Source: Methanospirillum lacunae
Lineage (GTDB): Archaea > Halobacteriota > Methanomicrobia > Methanomicrobiales > Methanospirillaceae
Direction: 5' to 3'
Length of the DNA: 64,000 bases
Assembly: GCF_003173355.1 (NCBI RefSeq)
Contig: NZ_QGMY01000017.1
Coordinates: 1-64,000, forward strand
Under the pieces are notes generated by a model. It was not told where the DNA came from, did no database searches, and was given only the letters and a program-made list of their open reading frames with translations. This document shows positions 43,078-52,180 of the stretch, one piece after another (the stretch's first letter is position 1; every line of letters begins with the position of its first letter). Made by a program: the position numbers and the translations under genes.

Positions 43078-43803
43078 TTACTTCCGCATTATCGTGATAT
43101 ATCCGCTATGACAAACACGGGTTGAAGGTCTTGTTCCTCGTTCTCCCCGGTCCATATCACGCATAATACACTCGTATGAAGAACACTCAACAAACAAGTT
43201 TTTAGCACTATCAAATGCCAAAGCCATTTGTTCAAAAAAGGGTGTGTAACAAGCCAGGTATCCACCGGGTTTGAGAACAGAGTGGGCATGGATTACATGC
43301 TCTTTTGTAAGGCCAAGATCCAGGTGAACCACATCGTACATCCGTGTTTCTTTCAGAATATCACCGGATATTATCTCCAGGTTCTGTATACCTGCATCAG
43401 AAACAGTCAATCGGGCCTGTTCTGCAGATTCGGCCCTTCGCTCGTATGAGGTTACGTGTGCTGCCACTCCTGCAAAAAAGATTGCCGATATCCCACTACC
43501 AGTACCTGCATCCAGAACATGATCATGCTTGTTCATCCCGGTCAAACCTATCACAAGGCCAATATCACGGGGAAGCATAGGAGCGGTACTTCTTTTTGCA
43601 TACTCAAAAAAATCAGTAGACCTGGGAAGACGTATGGAAAGTTCTCTCCCCGAATGCGTACATATGACATCACCAGGCTCCTTTCCAACTATCTGTTCAA
43701 GATCGACAAGTCCAAGATCGGTGCCTAGTTTCCCATCTGATGGACGGACAAACCATGATTTACCATTACTAGAGATAATGACCCGATCAGAAAGCCCAAT
43801 CAT
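43078..43803 (-). CDS. trmI: tRNA (adenine-N1)-methyltransferase, TrmI family
   Basis: A 241-residue class I methyltransferase. The N-terminal beta domain is followed by STAPMLPRDIGLVIGLTGMNKHDHVLDAGTGSGISAIFFAG with SAM motif I (DAGTGSG). MYDVVHLDLGLTKEHVIHAHSVLKPGGYLACYTPF covers motifs IV to VI. Archaeal TrmI makes m1A at tRNA positions 57/58. The start overlaps the NAC gene stop by 4 bases; it is the last gene of DHH-PUA-NAC-TrmI. Confidence 0.92.
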   Translation of the reverse strand: MIGLSDRVIISSNGKSWFVRPSDGKLGTDLGLVDLEQIVGKEPGDVICTHSGRELSIRLPRSTDFFEYAKRSTAPMLPRDIGLVIGLTGMNKHDHVLDAGTGSGISAIFFAGVAAHVTSYERRAESAEQARLTVSDAGIQNLEIISGDILKETRMYDVVHLDLGLTKEHVIHAHSVLKPGGYLACYTPFFEQMALAFDSAKNLFVECSSYECIMRDMDRGERGTRPSTRVCHSGYITIMRK

Positions 43804-44144
43804 TCAGCCTTTCCTGTTAGGTTCAGGATTGCATCGGCAATATCGCCATTCGATTTTTCAAGGGCTGCTCTCGCGTTTTCTACTGGCACACCAGCCTGTT
43901 CTGCAACGAGTGATATATCCTCATCAGGTATTGTCAGAGCTGCTTCCTCAAACCGTGGTTCACCGGTAATTTGCCAGGTAGTAATCCCCTGCATTTTCAT
44001 TATCGCAACTTCTGCCTGGTCAAAAACATATTTTCCTTGAGGCGTTGTGATCACAATCTCCTGGACATCATCTACCGGTCGGACATCCATTCCGAGTTGT
44101 TTCATCATCTGCTTCATCTTCCGGGGGTTCATTCCAGGTATCAT
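43800..44144 (-). CDS. nac: Nascent polypeptide-associated complex protein
   Basis: A 114-residue archaeal NAC. The N-terminal methionine-rich segment (MIPGMNPRKMKQMMKQLGM) precedes a NAC beta-barrel (QEIVITTPQGKYVFDQAEVAIMKMQGITTWQITG). A C-terminal UBA domain follows (EDISLVAEQAGVPVENARAALEKSNGDIADAILNLTG). It binds emerging chains at the ribosome. Four-base overlaps with both neighbours show a tight operon. Confidence 0.95.
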   Translation of the reverse strand: MIPGMNPRKMKQMMKQLGMDVRPVDDVQEIVITTPQGKYVFDQAEVAIMKMQGITTWQITGEPRFEEAALTIPDEDISLVAEQAGVPVENARAALEKSNGDIADAILNLTGKAE

Positions 44145-44605
44145 TCCTTATCCTCCTGATTTTTTCCTTTTCGCACAGATACTGCCACTCCAGATTCTGA
44201 CAAAACCATCTCTCTTCCTGATATCATGGCATCACCTACAGCTTGAAGAGTCCCATCACCAGACATGACAAGTACCTCATCTCCTGCCTGAATATCCAGA
44301 GAGGCTTGAGTTACATGCTTTGCAAAAACGCTCTTCCCATTAGCAATGTATGGGCAGACATCTTCACGGACTATCACTCTGGTTCGGGATGGATCCAGAA
44401 TTCGAGACAGCCGTTCTGCACCTAATAGACCCAGCGTTAGTCGTCCATCATGGGCCCGAAGGGTTGCAAGCCGTCGGCCATCAAGCATAACCTGCCTGAC
44501 TCCTCCCCTCCGGGAAGTAATAAACCGGCAGGTTTGAGGAAATAACTGAACACCAACACCCTTTCCAAACTGATAGTCAGCAAGAATCTGAACTCTTTTG
44601 AGCAT
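44141..44605 (-). CDS. PUA-domain RNA-binding protein
   Basis: A 154-residue protein. The C-terminal 80 residues match a PUA domain (SRTRVIVREDVCPYIANGKSVFAKHVTQAS...AGDEVLVMSGDGTLQAVGDAMIS). The N-terminal part (LADYQFGKGVGVQLFPQ...RQVMLDGRRLATLRAHDGRLTLGLLGAERL) is the pre-PUA domain seen in archaeal relatives of ArcTGT domain proteins. It overlaps the DHH gene by 29 bases and NAC by 4. RNA target unknown; translation-linked by context. Confidence 0.85.
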   Translation of the reverse strand: MLKRVQILADYQFGKGVGVQLFPQTCRFITSRRGGVRQVMLDGRRLATLRAHDGRLTLGLLGAERLSRILDPSRTRVIVREDVCPYIANGKSVFAKHVTQASLDIQAGDEVLVMSGDGTLQAVGDAMISGREMVLSESGVAVSVRKGKNQEDKE

Positions 44606-45977
44606 ATTGCTGTTTTATTATTCGGTTGACATCTTCGATAAACTCTCGTTCAGCTTCACGTGGAATAAATGCCCCTGCTGCTATCCGGTGGCCACCACCA
44701 GACGAACCGTCAAATCGCTCACATGCTATACAAAGAGCTTTCTGAAGATCAACTCCTTTATCCACGACTTCAGGCTTTGTTCTCATTGAGATCTTGGTTT
44801 TGGAGGGATCTAGAGAATCTTCACACATTATTAATATCGGCTTTTCAGGATTAAGCCTGGAGAGTGACATCCCAGCACCGATCCCAACAATAGTATCAGG
44901 GAACCGATCTCCAACATGAATATAAAGTAGATGAGAGAGTTCCGAGACTCCGGTATCGGTTATATACTCCATCACTTCCCTGATCTTTGTCCGATGGTTT
45001 TTAAGCATCTGTTCAGCCTCCCGGTATGCTGTCACCCTGTCACCACGACATATTGCCCCTCCGAGTTCTGGCCTTTTCCATCTTCCACATGAATTGAGGA
45101 GGGTCGCATATTCAGAAGCATTTCGGAGGGTTGCCTGGATTTTACTCTCGTCAGGAAAGAGATAATGATCCGCAAACAGCCTATCAAGATTCTTTTCACA
45201 GGCCATCATCTGATCAATAATAGAACAGACAATTATCTGTTTTTCTTCAATCGTTAGTGACTCCCAAACCGGCCATCGGTTTGCAGAAACCGGCCTGATA
45301 CCTATCCTTTCAAGGAATCGTCTTGCACCATCAGGATCATGGGACACCCCGGGTATGTCAATATCATCAGAATATGCAAGCGCATTTGGGAGAGGCCTGG
45401 TGGATATACCATAAATATTGAGATCATGTTCCCAGACCTCAACATTTCCATAGCCCACCCCGTCTGACAATATCTCATGAGCAGGACCTGATAATTTCAG
45501 GTTCTCCCTGTCCATCATATCTCCGATATTGCCAATGACTGCAAGTTTTGCAAGATCACGATTAATCTCATCCATTTCACGGGCAACAAGATAGGCTACC
45601 CCGGCAGCACTCATCTTTTCAAATCCATGGAGAAGACAATTTACCTCTAGATACCCAGCATCTGCAGGCTGACTTACGTGATGATCGATGATAACAACAT
45701 CTTTCGACCGAATCCCTTTCTCCTGCAACATTGTCTGTTGACCTGAACCAAAGTCTGAAAAAATCTTGAGAGAATCATCATCAGGAATCTCATGAAGGGT
45801 GAGGGGATCCAGTTGCCTGATATAGATGCTCCGGACAGGGATTCCCGCACGCGAAATCGCCTGTGAAAGAATAGATTCGCTAGATATACCGTCAGCATCA
45901 ATGTGAGAGATGACAGTTGCCGATTTGCAAGAAAGAACCATTTCGGCAGCAGACCGTACATCCTTATCAAGACTCAT
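44577..45977 (-). CDS. DHH-family phosphoesterase, RecJ-like
   Basis: A 466-residue protein. DHH motifs are ISHIDADGISSESIL (D27, D29), SDFGSGQ, VIIDHHVSQP and IGNIGDMMD. The C-terminal DHHA1 domain ends with GGGHRIAAGAF. Archaeal RecJ homologs include the GINS-associated nuclease GAN and other single-strand DNA or RNA exonucleases; which role applies cannot be told. First gene of the DHH-PUA-NAC-TrmI operon, whose other members are all RNA or translation related. Confidence 0.87.
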   Translation of the reverse strand: MSLDKDVRSAAEMVLSCKSATVISHIDADGISSESILSQAISRAGIPVRSIYIRQLDPLTLHEIPDDDSLKIFSDFGSGQQTMLQEKGIRSKDVVIIDHHVSQPADAGYLEVNCLLHGFEKMSAAGVAYLVAREMDEINRDLAKLAVIGNIGDMMDRENLKLSGPAHEILSDGVGYGNVEVWEHDLNIYGISTRPLPNALAYSDDIDIPGVSHDPDGARRFLERIGIRPVSANRWPVWESLTIEEKQIIVCSIIDQMMACEKNLDRLFADHYLFPDESKIQATLRNASEYATLLNSCGRWKRPELGGAICRGDRVTAYREAEQMLKNHRTKIREVMEYITDTGVSELSHLLYIHVGDRFPDTIVGIGAGMSLSRLNPEKPILIMCEDSLDPSKTKISMRTKPEVVDKGVDLQKALCIACERFDGSSGGGHRIAAGAFIPREAEREFIEDVNRIIKQQYAQKSSDSC

Positions 45978-46094
45978 TTAATGTATGATATGGGACCTAC
46001 GCAGAAAAGGATGAGCACCTGTATGATGTGATCCAATTGAAATTCTATGCAAAAAGAACTCAATTAATATATAAAGAGATTTTTAAAACCCAAA

Positions 46095-47549
46095 GTGTTC
46101 CGAACCCCACTTGAAGCAGATGATAATATGAGATTTTGGGCAGATTCAAACCAGATAAAAAAGTATCGTGACGGGCAGATCATCTCCCCCGAAAGGATGA
46201 GGGTGATAGATTCAAATGCAATGGCCCTTGGAGTTAGTGATCTTCAACTTATGGAGAATGCCGGACATGCCCTCGTGAACGTCGTCCGTAGATATCATCC
46301 GGCCTCGATACTCATCCTTTGTGGTTCAGGTAATAACGGAGGAGACGGAATGGTTGCTGCACGGCTTCTTGCACATGAGACAGATGTCACAGTCATCTAT
46401 CATAATAGTTCAACCATGTCCCTTGCATGCAAAACACAATTGTCTATTCTTGAAAACTGTGCAGTGAGACTTCTCCCAGTACGATGCAAGGACGATGTTC
46501 ATTCCATAAAATACCTCTTCTCACAATCTACCCTGATACTAGATGCCCTATTGGGAACTGGTATGGCAGGAGATGTAAGAGAACCTCATAAGAGTTGTGT
46601 AATCCTCGCTAATGAAACAAAATTACCGATAATATCTGCGGATATGCCTACCCCGGGCATTATTCCCACAATAATATGTTCATTCCACAGAGCAAAGTCA
46701 GAAGGTGCAGAAAATGCTGACATAGGTATCCCAGTTCTTGCAGAGATCTGCACGGGACCCGGTGATTTGCTCATGATCCCGGACAGGAATCCTTCAGCAC
46801 ATAAAGGAATCGGAGGCTCGATCCTTGTCATAGGGGGAGGACCTTACCAGGGAGCACCATATCTTGCAGGTATGTCTGCACTCAGGGCAGGAGCAGACAT
46901 CGTCCGTGTAGCATCACCCTCTCCTCTCCAATTCCCTGACCTAATTCACATACCAACCAAGAATGAACAGGTATCAGAAGATGACATTGATATTCTTGCC
47001 AACCTGTGTGAGAATTCTGATGTTGTCATCTGTGGAATGGGACTCGGACCTGATTCTCATGAAGTTGTCACTAAAATCGCACCTTTTTGCAAAAAAGCAG
47101 TATTTGATGCGGATGCCCTGCGTCTTCCCCTTCCGGTCGCAAAAGAGAGTTTATATACTCCGCATACTGGCGAATTTACACGAATTACCGGGATTAATCC
47201 AGGGACAGAGATTCATGCCCGGGCTGATGCAGTTAAAAAGGCATCAGATAACGGAACTATACTCCTGAAAGGAGAAACGGATATTATATCAGATGGAAAC
47301 CGGATCCGATTTAACCGGACCGGAACACCTGCAATGACAACAGGCGGGACCGGGGACGTTCTTGCAGGCGTATGTGGGGCATTATTTGTTGTGCTTCCAG
47401 CATTTGATGCAGCATGCATCGGAGCTTATGCAACCGGATCTGCTGGAGAGCTCGTAACAAAGCAAACCGGTTACGGACTCACTGCTCAAGATATTATTCC
47501 TGCCATTCCTCAAATTCTCTACAGACATATTATAGAGAGGGACCCATGA
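46095..47549 (+). CDS. nnr: Bifunctional NAD(P)HX epimerase/dehydratase
   Basis: A 484-residue fusion that repairs hydrated NADH and NADPH. The N-terminal YjeF-N epimerase domain has ISPERMRVIDSNAMALGVSDLQLMENAG, ILCGSGNNGGDGMVAARLL and LDALLGTGMAGDV. The C-terminal YjeF-C dehydratase domain has HKGIGGSILVIGGGPYQGAPYLAGMSALRAGADI, VFDADALRLP, LYTPHTGEFTRITG and MTTGGTGDVLAGVCGAL. The longest frame starts at GTG 46095. ATG 46128 is equally possible, as neither has a clear ribosome site. moaC follows with a 4-base overlap. Confidence 0.93.
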   Translation: MFRTPLEADDNMRFWADSNQIKKYRDGQIISPERMRVIDSNAMALGVSDLQLMENAGHALVNVVRRYHPASILILCGSGNNGGDGMVAARLLAHETDVTVIYHNSSTMSLACKTQLSILENCAVRLLPVRCKDDVHSIKYLFSQSTLILDALLGTGMAGDVREPHKSCVILANETKLPIISADMPTPGIIPTIICSFHRAKSEGAENADIGIPVLAEICTGPGDLLMIPDRNPSAHKGIGGSILVIGGGPYQGAPYLAGMSALRAGADIVRVASPSPLQFPDLIHIPTKNEQVSEDDIDILANLCENSDVVICGMGLGPDSHEVVTKIAPFCKKAVFDADALRLPLPVAKESLYTPHTGEFTRITGINPGTEIHARADAVKKASDNGTILLKGETDIISDGNRIRFNRTGTPAMTTGGTGDVLAGVCGALFVVLPAFDAACIGAYATGSAGELVTKQTGYGLTAQDIIPAIPQILYRHIIERDP

Positions 47550-48016
47550 CGGAATTTACACATATTACAGATGATCGCGTCCGTATGGTTGATGTTTCAT
47601 CAAAGAACGAAGTCAGCCGAGAAGCGGTAGCTTCGGGAACAATCATACTGCGTCCAGAGACACTAAAAGCAATTGCATCAGGATCTACCATAAAAGGGAA
47701 TGTTCTCGCAACAGCACGGGTAGCAGCAACCCTTGCAATAAAGGACACGTTTAGAATTATCCCAATGTGCCACAATATTCCGGTCCATGGAATTGACATT
47801 AATTTTGAACAAGATGAAACATCCATTACAGCGCGTGTGAAGGTAGTCTCAAGCGGAAAGACAGGAGTTGAAATGGAGGCGCTTGTTGGGGTCAGCACAG
47901 CACTTCTAACCATATGGGATATGGTAAAATCTGCAGAAAAAGACGATAACGGACAGTACCCTGTCACTCTTATTAAAGAAATCCGGGTAGATGAGAAACG
48001 GAAGGGCCAGCACTAA
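47546..48016 (+). CDS. moaC: Cyclic pyranopterin monophosphate synthase MoaC
   Basis: A 156-residue enzyme for molybdenum/tungsten cofactor synthesis, needed for formylmethanofuran dehydrogenase. RMVDVSSKNEVSREAVASGTI is at the N-terminus, MCHNIPVHGIDINF holds the active-site segment, and GVEMEALVGVSTALLTIWDMVKSAEKD is highly conserved. The ATG at 47546 overlaps the nnr stop (ATGA). The frame extends back to 47414 inside nnr but that part is not MoaC. Confidence 0.95.
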   Translation: MTEFTHITDDRVRMVDVSSKNEVSREAVASGTIILRPETLKAIASGSTIKGNVLATARVAATLAIKDTFRIIPMCHNIPVHGIDINFEQDETSITARVKVVSSGKTGVEMEALVGVSTALLTIWDMVKSAEKDDNGQYPVTLIKEIRVDEKRKGQH

Positions 48017-48027
48017 TAAAGGAACGG

Positions 48028-48037
48028 CAATAAATAG
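48028..48037 (+). promoter_or_regulatory. TATA box of rpl15e
   Basis: CAATAAATAG, 84-93 bases before the rpl15e ATG. A start about 25 bases downstream would be near 48058, directly before the leader hairpins. Confidence 0.45.
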
Positions 48038-48060
48038 CAGTGGTTCCCATAAAGTAAGGA

Positions 48061-48105
48061 AGACGGGACAAGTCCCGTTTAGGAATGTAGCCTGATTACA
48101 GGCTG
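48061..48105 (+). promoter_or_regulatory. Tandem stem-loops in the rpl15e leader
   Basis: AGACGGGA-CAAG-TCCCGTTT (48061-48080) is an 8-bp stem with one G-T pair and a tetraloop. TAGCCTG-ATTA-CAGGCTG (48088-48105) is a 7-bp stem ending in T-G, also with a tetraloop. They sit at the predicted mRNA 5' end, upstream of GGAG at 48112-48115. They could be an autoregulatory site for the ribosomal protein, or a stability element. Confidence 0.6.
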
Positions 48106-48120
48106 AACCTTGGAGATATT

Positions 48121-48711
48121 ATGGCAAAATCGATGTATGCATACGTCAGAGATGCATGGAAAGTTCCGGCAAAGTCCGGAGTTCGTGCCCTCCTCTGGGA
48201 ACGTATGCAGGTATGGCGCAGGGAGGGCAGCGTAGTGCGTGTCACCCGGCCAACAAGAATTGACCGGGCACGTTCACTCGGCTACAAAGCAAAACAGGGT
48301 ATAGTTGTTGTACGAGTGAAAGTCCGCCGTGGCGGTCGAAGGGCGTCCCGGTACGTCAGAGCCCGTAGAACTGCTCGGATGGGTATCAATAAGCGCACCA
48401 TGGGTAAGAGCATTCAGCGGATCGCAGAAGAGCGGGCCAGCAGAAAATACCCGAACATGGAAGCATTGAACTCATACTGGGTTGGTGAAGACGGAAAACA
48501 GAAGTGGTATGAGGTCATTTTAGTTGATCCACATCACCCGTCGGTCATCAATGATTCTAATCTCAACTGGATCAGCCAGACCGGGCACCGTGGCCGTGCA
48601 GAACGTGGAAAAACCAGTGCTGGTATGAAAGGCCGTGGAATGGGCAAGCGTGGAATTGGTACCGAAAAGTGCCGCCCCAGCGTCAGGTCCAATGCCAACA
48701 GGGCCAAATAA
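48121..48711 (+). CDS. rpl15e: Ribosomal protein L15e
   Basis: A 196-residue basic large-subunit protein. [32 protein letters not shown] at the start, [32 protein letters not shown] in the middle, and the Arg/Gly-rich tail [21 protein letters not shown] are diagnostic. Full length. It opens a rightward run of RNA and protein-quality genes that ends at tRNA-Leu. Confidence 0.97.
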   Translation: MAKSMYAYVRDAWKVPAKSGVRALLWERMQVWRREGSVVRVTRPTRIDRARSLGYKAKQGIVVVRVKVRRGGRRASRYVRARRTARMGINKRTMGKSIQRIAEERASRKYPNMEALNSYWVGEDGKQKWYEVILVDPHHPSVINDSNLNWISQTGHRGRAERGKTSAGMKGRGMGKRGIGTEKCRPSVRSNANRAK

Positions 48712-48720
48712 CTTTTTTTA

Positions 48721-49371
48721 ATGCAGTATATCGACGGCTGTGTTTTCTTATTTCAATCAGGTTCCTGTTCTATCAATCGTGCGATCAGCGAATTGAAAGA
48801 ACTTGGATACAACGGGATGGTTGCCTGCGGTATAAACCAAAATCAAATACCTAAAGATAATTTTCAGATAATTCCAGCCCGGTATATCAAAGGGGCTAAT
48901 CTTAAAAAAATCCAGAGAGATGCCCAGGACCCTATAGGAAAAGATCAATACTGCATGGCCCAGGCAGGAGAAAACGGGTTAAATCGCTCTCTCTTAACCC
49001 TTTCCGGGGTTCACACCCTATGTGATCTCCATATTGCCCCAAAAAATGCATTTGACCGATATTGTGCACAACTTGCCGCTGAAAGAAATATTGCAGTAGA
49101 TATCAGGGTCAGACCACTCTGGGAACTGAGAGGAGTATCAAGACAGAGGGTGATTCGAGCTTATGAAGAAATCCTTCTATTGCAGAACAGGTATGAATTT
49201 CCCCTCACTATCTCAACCGGCGCCCTAACACCTTATGATATGAGGAGTGTCAGAGCCGTAAAGGTCCTTCTTGCAGAGATCGGGATGGACATGGATCTTA
49301 TCAACAGGTCATTTTCATCTGTTCCCAGCCTTCTAATAAAAAATAAATCAGTTCAGGAGATTTTTGAATGA
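48721..49371 (+). CDS. rnp3: RNase P protein component 3 (Rpp30)
   Basis: A 216-residue TIM-barrel-like subunit of RNase P. The family is shown by ELKELGYNGMVACG, NRSLLTLSGVHTLCDLHIAPKNAFDRYCAQLAAERNIAVDI and the C-terminal LTISTGALTPYDMRSVRAVKVLLAEIGM. Its gene is 9 bases after rpl15e and overlaps rnp2 by four bases; the products form a heterodimer-based subcomplex. Confidence 0.93.
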   Translation: MQYIDGCVFLFQSGSCSINRAISELKELGYNGMVACGINQNQIPKDNFQIIPARYIKGANLKKIQRDAQDPIGKDQYCMAQAGENGLNRSLLTLSGVHTLCDLHIAPKNAFDRYCAQLAAERNIAVDIRVRPLWELRGVSRQRVIRAYEEILLLQNRYEFPLTISTGALTPYDMRSVRAVKVLLAEIGMDMDLINRSFSSVPSLLIKNKSVQEIFE

Positions 49372-49856
49372 GGCTCAGACCCTCAATGCGGGAGAATTAT
49401 CGGTATATTCTCACAAGAGTTGTATCAAAAGAGCAAATTGATGCAAAAGATATCTACCTATCAATCTCTGATTCATTTATTTCACTTTTTGGAGAAGTTC
49501 AGGCATCATATGCCTGGGTTGCGGTCATGGAGTACTCACAGCCATATACTATTATCAGGTTCAGAAGAGGATATGAACAGAAAGTTGAGACTGCAATGGC
49601 TGCCGTTACCAATGTAAAAGGAATAGCAGCAGTTCTGCACCCGCTGAAAACATCAGGTACTATCAAAACAATCAGAGAAGAGATCTCAAAGGGAGAGAAT
49701 TCGTACAGATCGTGCAGAGTTAAGTATCATGACGAATGGTTTTCTGTAAGAATTTTACCACAGGGATGGATCGATTTGAAAGAGAAGGGAATTAATCCTA
49801 ATATACCCCTCTATATAACAGAAGAGGATATCGAGGACCTGCACTATGATGAATAA
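49368..49856 (+). CDS. rnp2: RNase P protein component 2 (Pop5/Rpp14)
   Basis: A 162-residue RNase P subunit, partner of Rpp30. RLRPSMRENYRYILTRVVSKEQI is the classic N-terminus, followed by GEVQASYAWVAVMEYSQPYTIIRFRRGYEQKVETAMA. The archaeal protein is usually about 120 residues; the last 30 ([23 protein letters not shown]) form a modest extension. It overlaps psmA by 11 bases. Confidence 0.92.
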   Translation: MRLRPSMRENYRYILTRVVSKEQIDAKDIYLSISDSFISLFGEVQASYAWVAVMEYSQPYTIIRFRRGYEQKVETAMAAVTNVKGIAAVLHPLKTSGTIKTIREEISKGENSYRSCRVKYHDEWFSVRILPQGWIDLKEKGINPNIPLYITEEDIEDLHYDE

Positions 49857-50568
49857 TAACCAAGCTGCATATGATCGTGCGATAACCGTCTTCAGTCCTG
49901 ACGGACGACTTTATCAAGTTGAATACGCCCGTGAAGCGGTCAAAAGAGGAACCACTGCTGTAGGAATTAAATGCCAAGATGGAGTGGTTCTGATCGTTGA
50001 CAAACGAATCAACTCCCGCCTTCTTGAAGCAAACTCGATTGAGAAGATCTTCAAGATTGATGAGCACATCGGAGTTGCTTCTTCAGGACTTGTAGGTGAT
50101 GCACGAGCTCTGGTAGACAGAGCACGAGTCGAGGCACAGATAAACCGTATCTCATATGACGAACCCATTGATGTCGAGACGCTATCAAAGAAACTCGGGG
50201 ATCATATGCAGACATATACCCAGTTTGGTGGAGCCAGACCATATGGGACAGCTCTATTAATTACGGGTATATCTGATGGTGAGTTCAGACTTTTCGAAAC
50301 TGACCCCAGCGGCACACTTCTGGAGTACAAAGCAACAGGGATAGGTACCGGAAGACCGGCTGTAATGAAACTCTTTGAAGAAGAGTATACGTACGAGTGT
50401 TCGCTGGATGACGCAATAAAACTCGGACTAAAAGCACTCCATGAAGCTACAGAAGGGAAGTTTGATGTCTCTACTGTAGAAATCGGAGTTATTTCACGAA
50501 GTGAAGGCATCTTCAGAAAGATGACCCGCGAAGAAGTCGCAACATATATTGATCAGCCCGCCGCGTAA
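49846..50568 (+). CDS. psmA: Proteasome subunit alpha
   Basis: A 240-residue alpha subunit of the 20S core. The N-terminal gate helix [47 protein letters not shown] is diagnostic. [24 protein letters not shown] and [18 protein letters not shown] are conserved. Two adjacent ATGs (49846 and 49849) are possible starts. It lies in the classical archaeal proteasome/RNase P cluster. Confidence 0.97.
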   Translation: MMNNNQAAYDRAITVFSPDGRLYQVEYAREAVKRGTTAVGIKCQDGVVLIVDKRINSRLLEANSIEKIFKIDEHIGVASSGLVGDARALVDRARVEAQINRISYDEPIDVETLSKKLGDHMQTYTQFGGARPYGTALLITGISDGEFRLFETDPSGTLLEYKATGIGTGRPAVMKLFEEEYTYECSLDDAIKLGLKALHEATEGKFDVSTVEIGVISRSEGIFRKMTREEVATYIDQPAA

Positions 50569-50594
50569 GCGGGGCAACAAGAGGGGATGAGAGG

Positions 50595-51290
50595 ATGATA
50601 CCACTAGATCATGCAGTGGTTGCCAGAATTGAAAGCCATGGAGAACGGTTTGAAATTCTGGTAGATCCAGATATCGCAGCAAAAATCCGCCAGGGAAATC
50701 AAATTGAGATAGAGGATGCAGTAGCAGCCCTCTACATATTCGAAAACGCATCGCAGGCAGAGAAAGCATCAGATGAATCTCTTAAGAAAGCATTCGGAAC
50801 TACTTCTTTCCAAGAGATTGCTACTAAGATTATAACTAAGGGAGAGATTCACCTTACTGCTGAGCAGCGCAGGGCAATGATAGCAGAAAAACGCCGGCAA
50901 GTGATATTCTTCATAGCGCGAAATGCAATCAACCCACAAACGGGTCATCCACATCCCCCTCAGAGAATTGAAATGGCAATGGAAGAAGCCAAAGTAAACA
51001 TCGATCCCTTCCGCAGTCTGGAAGAACTTGTAAAGGACACGATGAAACTGCTTCGACCACTCATACCAATAAAATTCGAGGAGGTCAAGGTTGCGGTCCA
51101 TATTCCCGCTGATTATGCACCCCGTGCATATGGTGAAATTCAGTCTTCTGCTTCAATAGAGCAACAAGAATGGCAGAAAGATGGTTCGTGGATCTGTGTT
51201 GTAACTATCCCAGCAGGAATACAGAACGAATTCTATGATCTCATCAACAAGATTAGTCGTGGAGAAGCAGAGACCAAACTTATCAAGTAA
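50595..51290 (+). CDS. Ribosome maturation protein SDO1/SBDS
   Basis: A 231-residue three-domain protein that releases aIF6 from the 50S subunit. The N-terminal FYSH domain ([15 protein letters not shown]...[32 protein letters not shown]) contains the acidic/basic motifs of SBDS. The middle domain follows with [51 protein letters not shown]. The C-terminal domain is ferredoxin-like ([31 protein letters not shown]). Directly after it, where the exosome genes rrp4-rrp41-rrp42 lie in many euryarchaea, there are only 53 bases. Confidence 0.95.
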   Translation: MIPLDHAVVARIESHGERFEILVDPDIAAKIRQGNQIEIEDAVAALYIFENASQAEKASDESLKKAFGTTSFQEIATKIITKGEIHLTAEQRRAMIAEKRRQVIFFIARNAINPQTGHPHPPQRIEMAMEEAKVNIDPFRSLEELVKDTMKLLRPLIPIKFEEVKVAVHIPADYAPRAYGEIQSSASIEQQEWQKDGSWICVVTIPAGIQNEFYDLINKISRGEAETKLIK

Positions 51291-51343
51291 CTATAAGTGG
51301 ATTCAGAACATATAACAAAGGACATTCGATAGAGGTATCTTGT

Positions 51344-51631
51344 ATGGGTAGTGTCAAGACAAAGGCCAAAGGAAGGGTTTCCGGATCAACAGGTCGCTTT
51401 GGCCCACGATATGGTAGATTTATCCGCAAACGTGTTCGTGAAATTGAAGTAATCTCAAAAGCTACTCACACATGTCCACGGTGCGACAATATTTCTGTCC
51501 GGAGAGTCGGAACAGGGATCTGGGAATGTAAAAAGTGCCAGTTTAAATATGCTGGTGGCGCATACGTCCCGGTTACTCCAAACCTGAAAATTGCACTCCG
51601 CGCAATTGAACGTACAGTAAAGGAGGGATAA
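51344..51631 (+). CDS. rpl37ae: Ribosomal protein L37Ae
   Basis: A 95-residue zinc-binding large-subunit protein. [21 protein letters not shown] precedes the zinc ribbon [22 protein letters not shown], then [17 protein letters not shown] lies about 8 bases before ATG. The Rpo12 gene follows after 7 bases. Confidence 0.95.
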   Translation: MGSVKTKAKGRVSGSTGRFGPRYGRFIRKRVREIEVISKATHTCPRCDNISVRRVGTGIWECKKCQFKYAGGAYVPVTPNLKIALRAIERTVKEG

Positions 51632-51638
51632 ACCTACC

Positions 51639-51773
51639 ATGCCAGGCTCATATAAATGTGCCCGGTGCAAACAGAAGGTGGAGATCGATATAAATGTCCG
51701 CTGTCCATTTTGTGGGCATCGGATACTCTTCAAAGAACGAGGAGCAGCGATCAAAGAACTGAAAGCCCGATGA
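51639..51773 (+). CDS. rpoP: DNA-directed RNA polymerase subunit Rpo12 (RpoP)
   Basis: A 44-residue zinc-ribbon subunit. The CARC (C7, C10) and CPFC (C22, C25) knuckles, then [19 protein letters not shown], match the RpoP/RPB12 family, including the strictly conserved GxRI(L) turn. The stop overlaps the next start (ATGA), and AAAGGAGG lies about 11 bases upstream inside the L37Ae end. Confidence 0.93.
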   Translation: MPGSYKCARCKQKVEIDINVRCPFCGHRILFKERGAAIKELKAR

Positions 51774-52174
51774 CTCTGGTAACCACATCACGCCGTTCAA
51801 CCACTGAAAGCAGAGGTGTGGCAAAGGATCTCGCATTTGCTTTAGGGGCAAGGTATGTCGCCCGTGGTAAACGAGGTATTCGGGAATTTTTAGATACGGA
51901 ATCATCTTTTTTCATCATCTCATATGACGAGAAAGGCCTCATGTTACGTTGGTACTACAACGGTTCTCCTGAACTTGAACGTAAAATTACTACATATGAA
52001 TGTAGAACACGTGAAGGAGTGTTAACCAGAGGAATAATAACGTCAGATAAGGGACTATATGAAAGACTAAACCCATTATTTCCGGTTTTTATTCAGGATG
52101 ATGAAATTCCAGTTCTTATTATCGATGGCCCACAACGTCGTCAGAGTTTTTTGAAACTGGGAAAGACGGATTAG
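51770..52174 (+). CDS. Brix-domain ribosome biogenesis protein
   Basis: A 134-residue protein, a minimal archaeal Brix/IMP4-type domain: [38 protein letters not shown] and later [16 protein letters not shown]. It is expected to bind pre-rRNA during large- or small-subunit assembly. The open frame begins at 51656 in rpoP, but the ATG at 51770, which overlaps the rpoP stop, starts exactly where the conserved sequence begins. Confidence 0.88.
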   Translation: MTLVTTSRRSTTESRGVAKDLAFALGARYVARGKRGIREFLDTESSFFIISYDEKGLMLRWYYNGSPELERKITTYECRTREGVLTRGIITSDKGLYERLNPLFPVFIQDDEIPVLIIDGPQRRQSFLKLGKTD

Positions 52175-52180
52175 AATATC

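Noticed and set aside
47414-47545. N-terminal extension of MoaC
   Set aside because: It lies entirely in nnr in another frame; the MoaC similarity begins at ATG 47546, which has the usual ATGA overlap.
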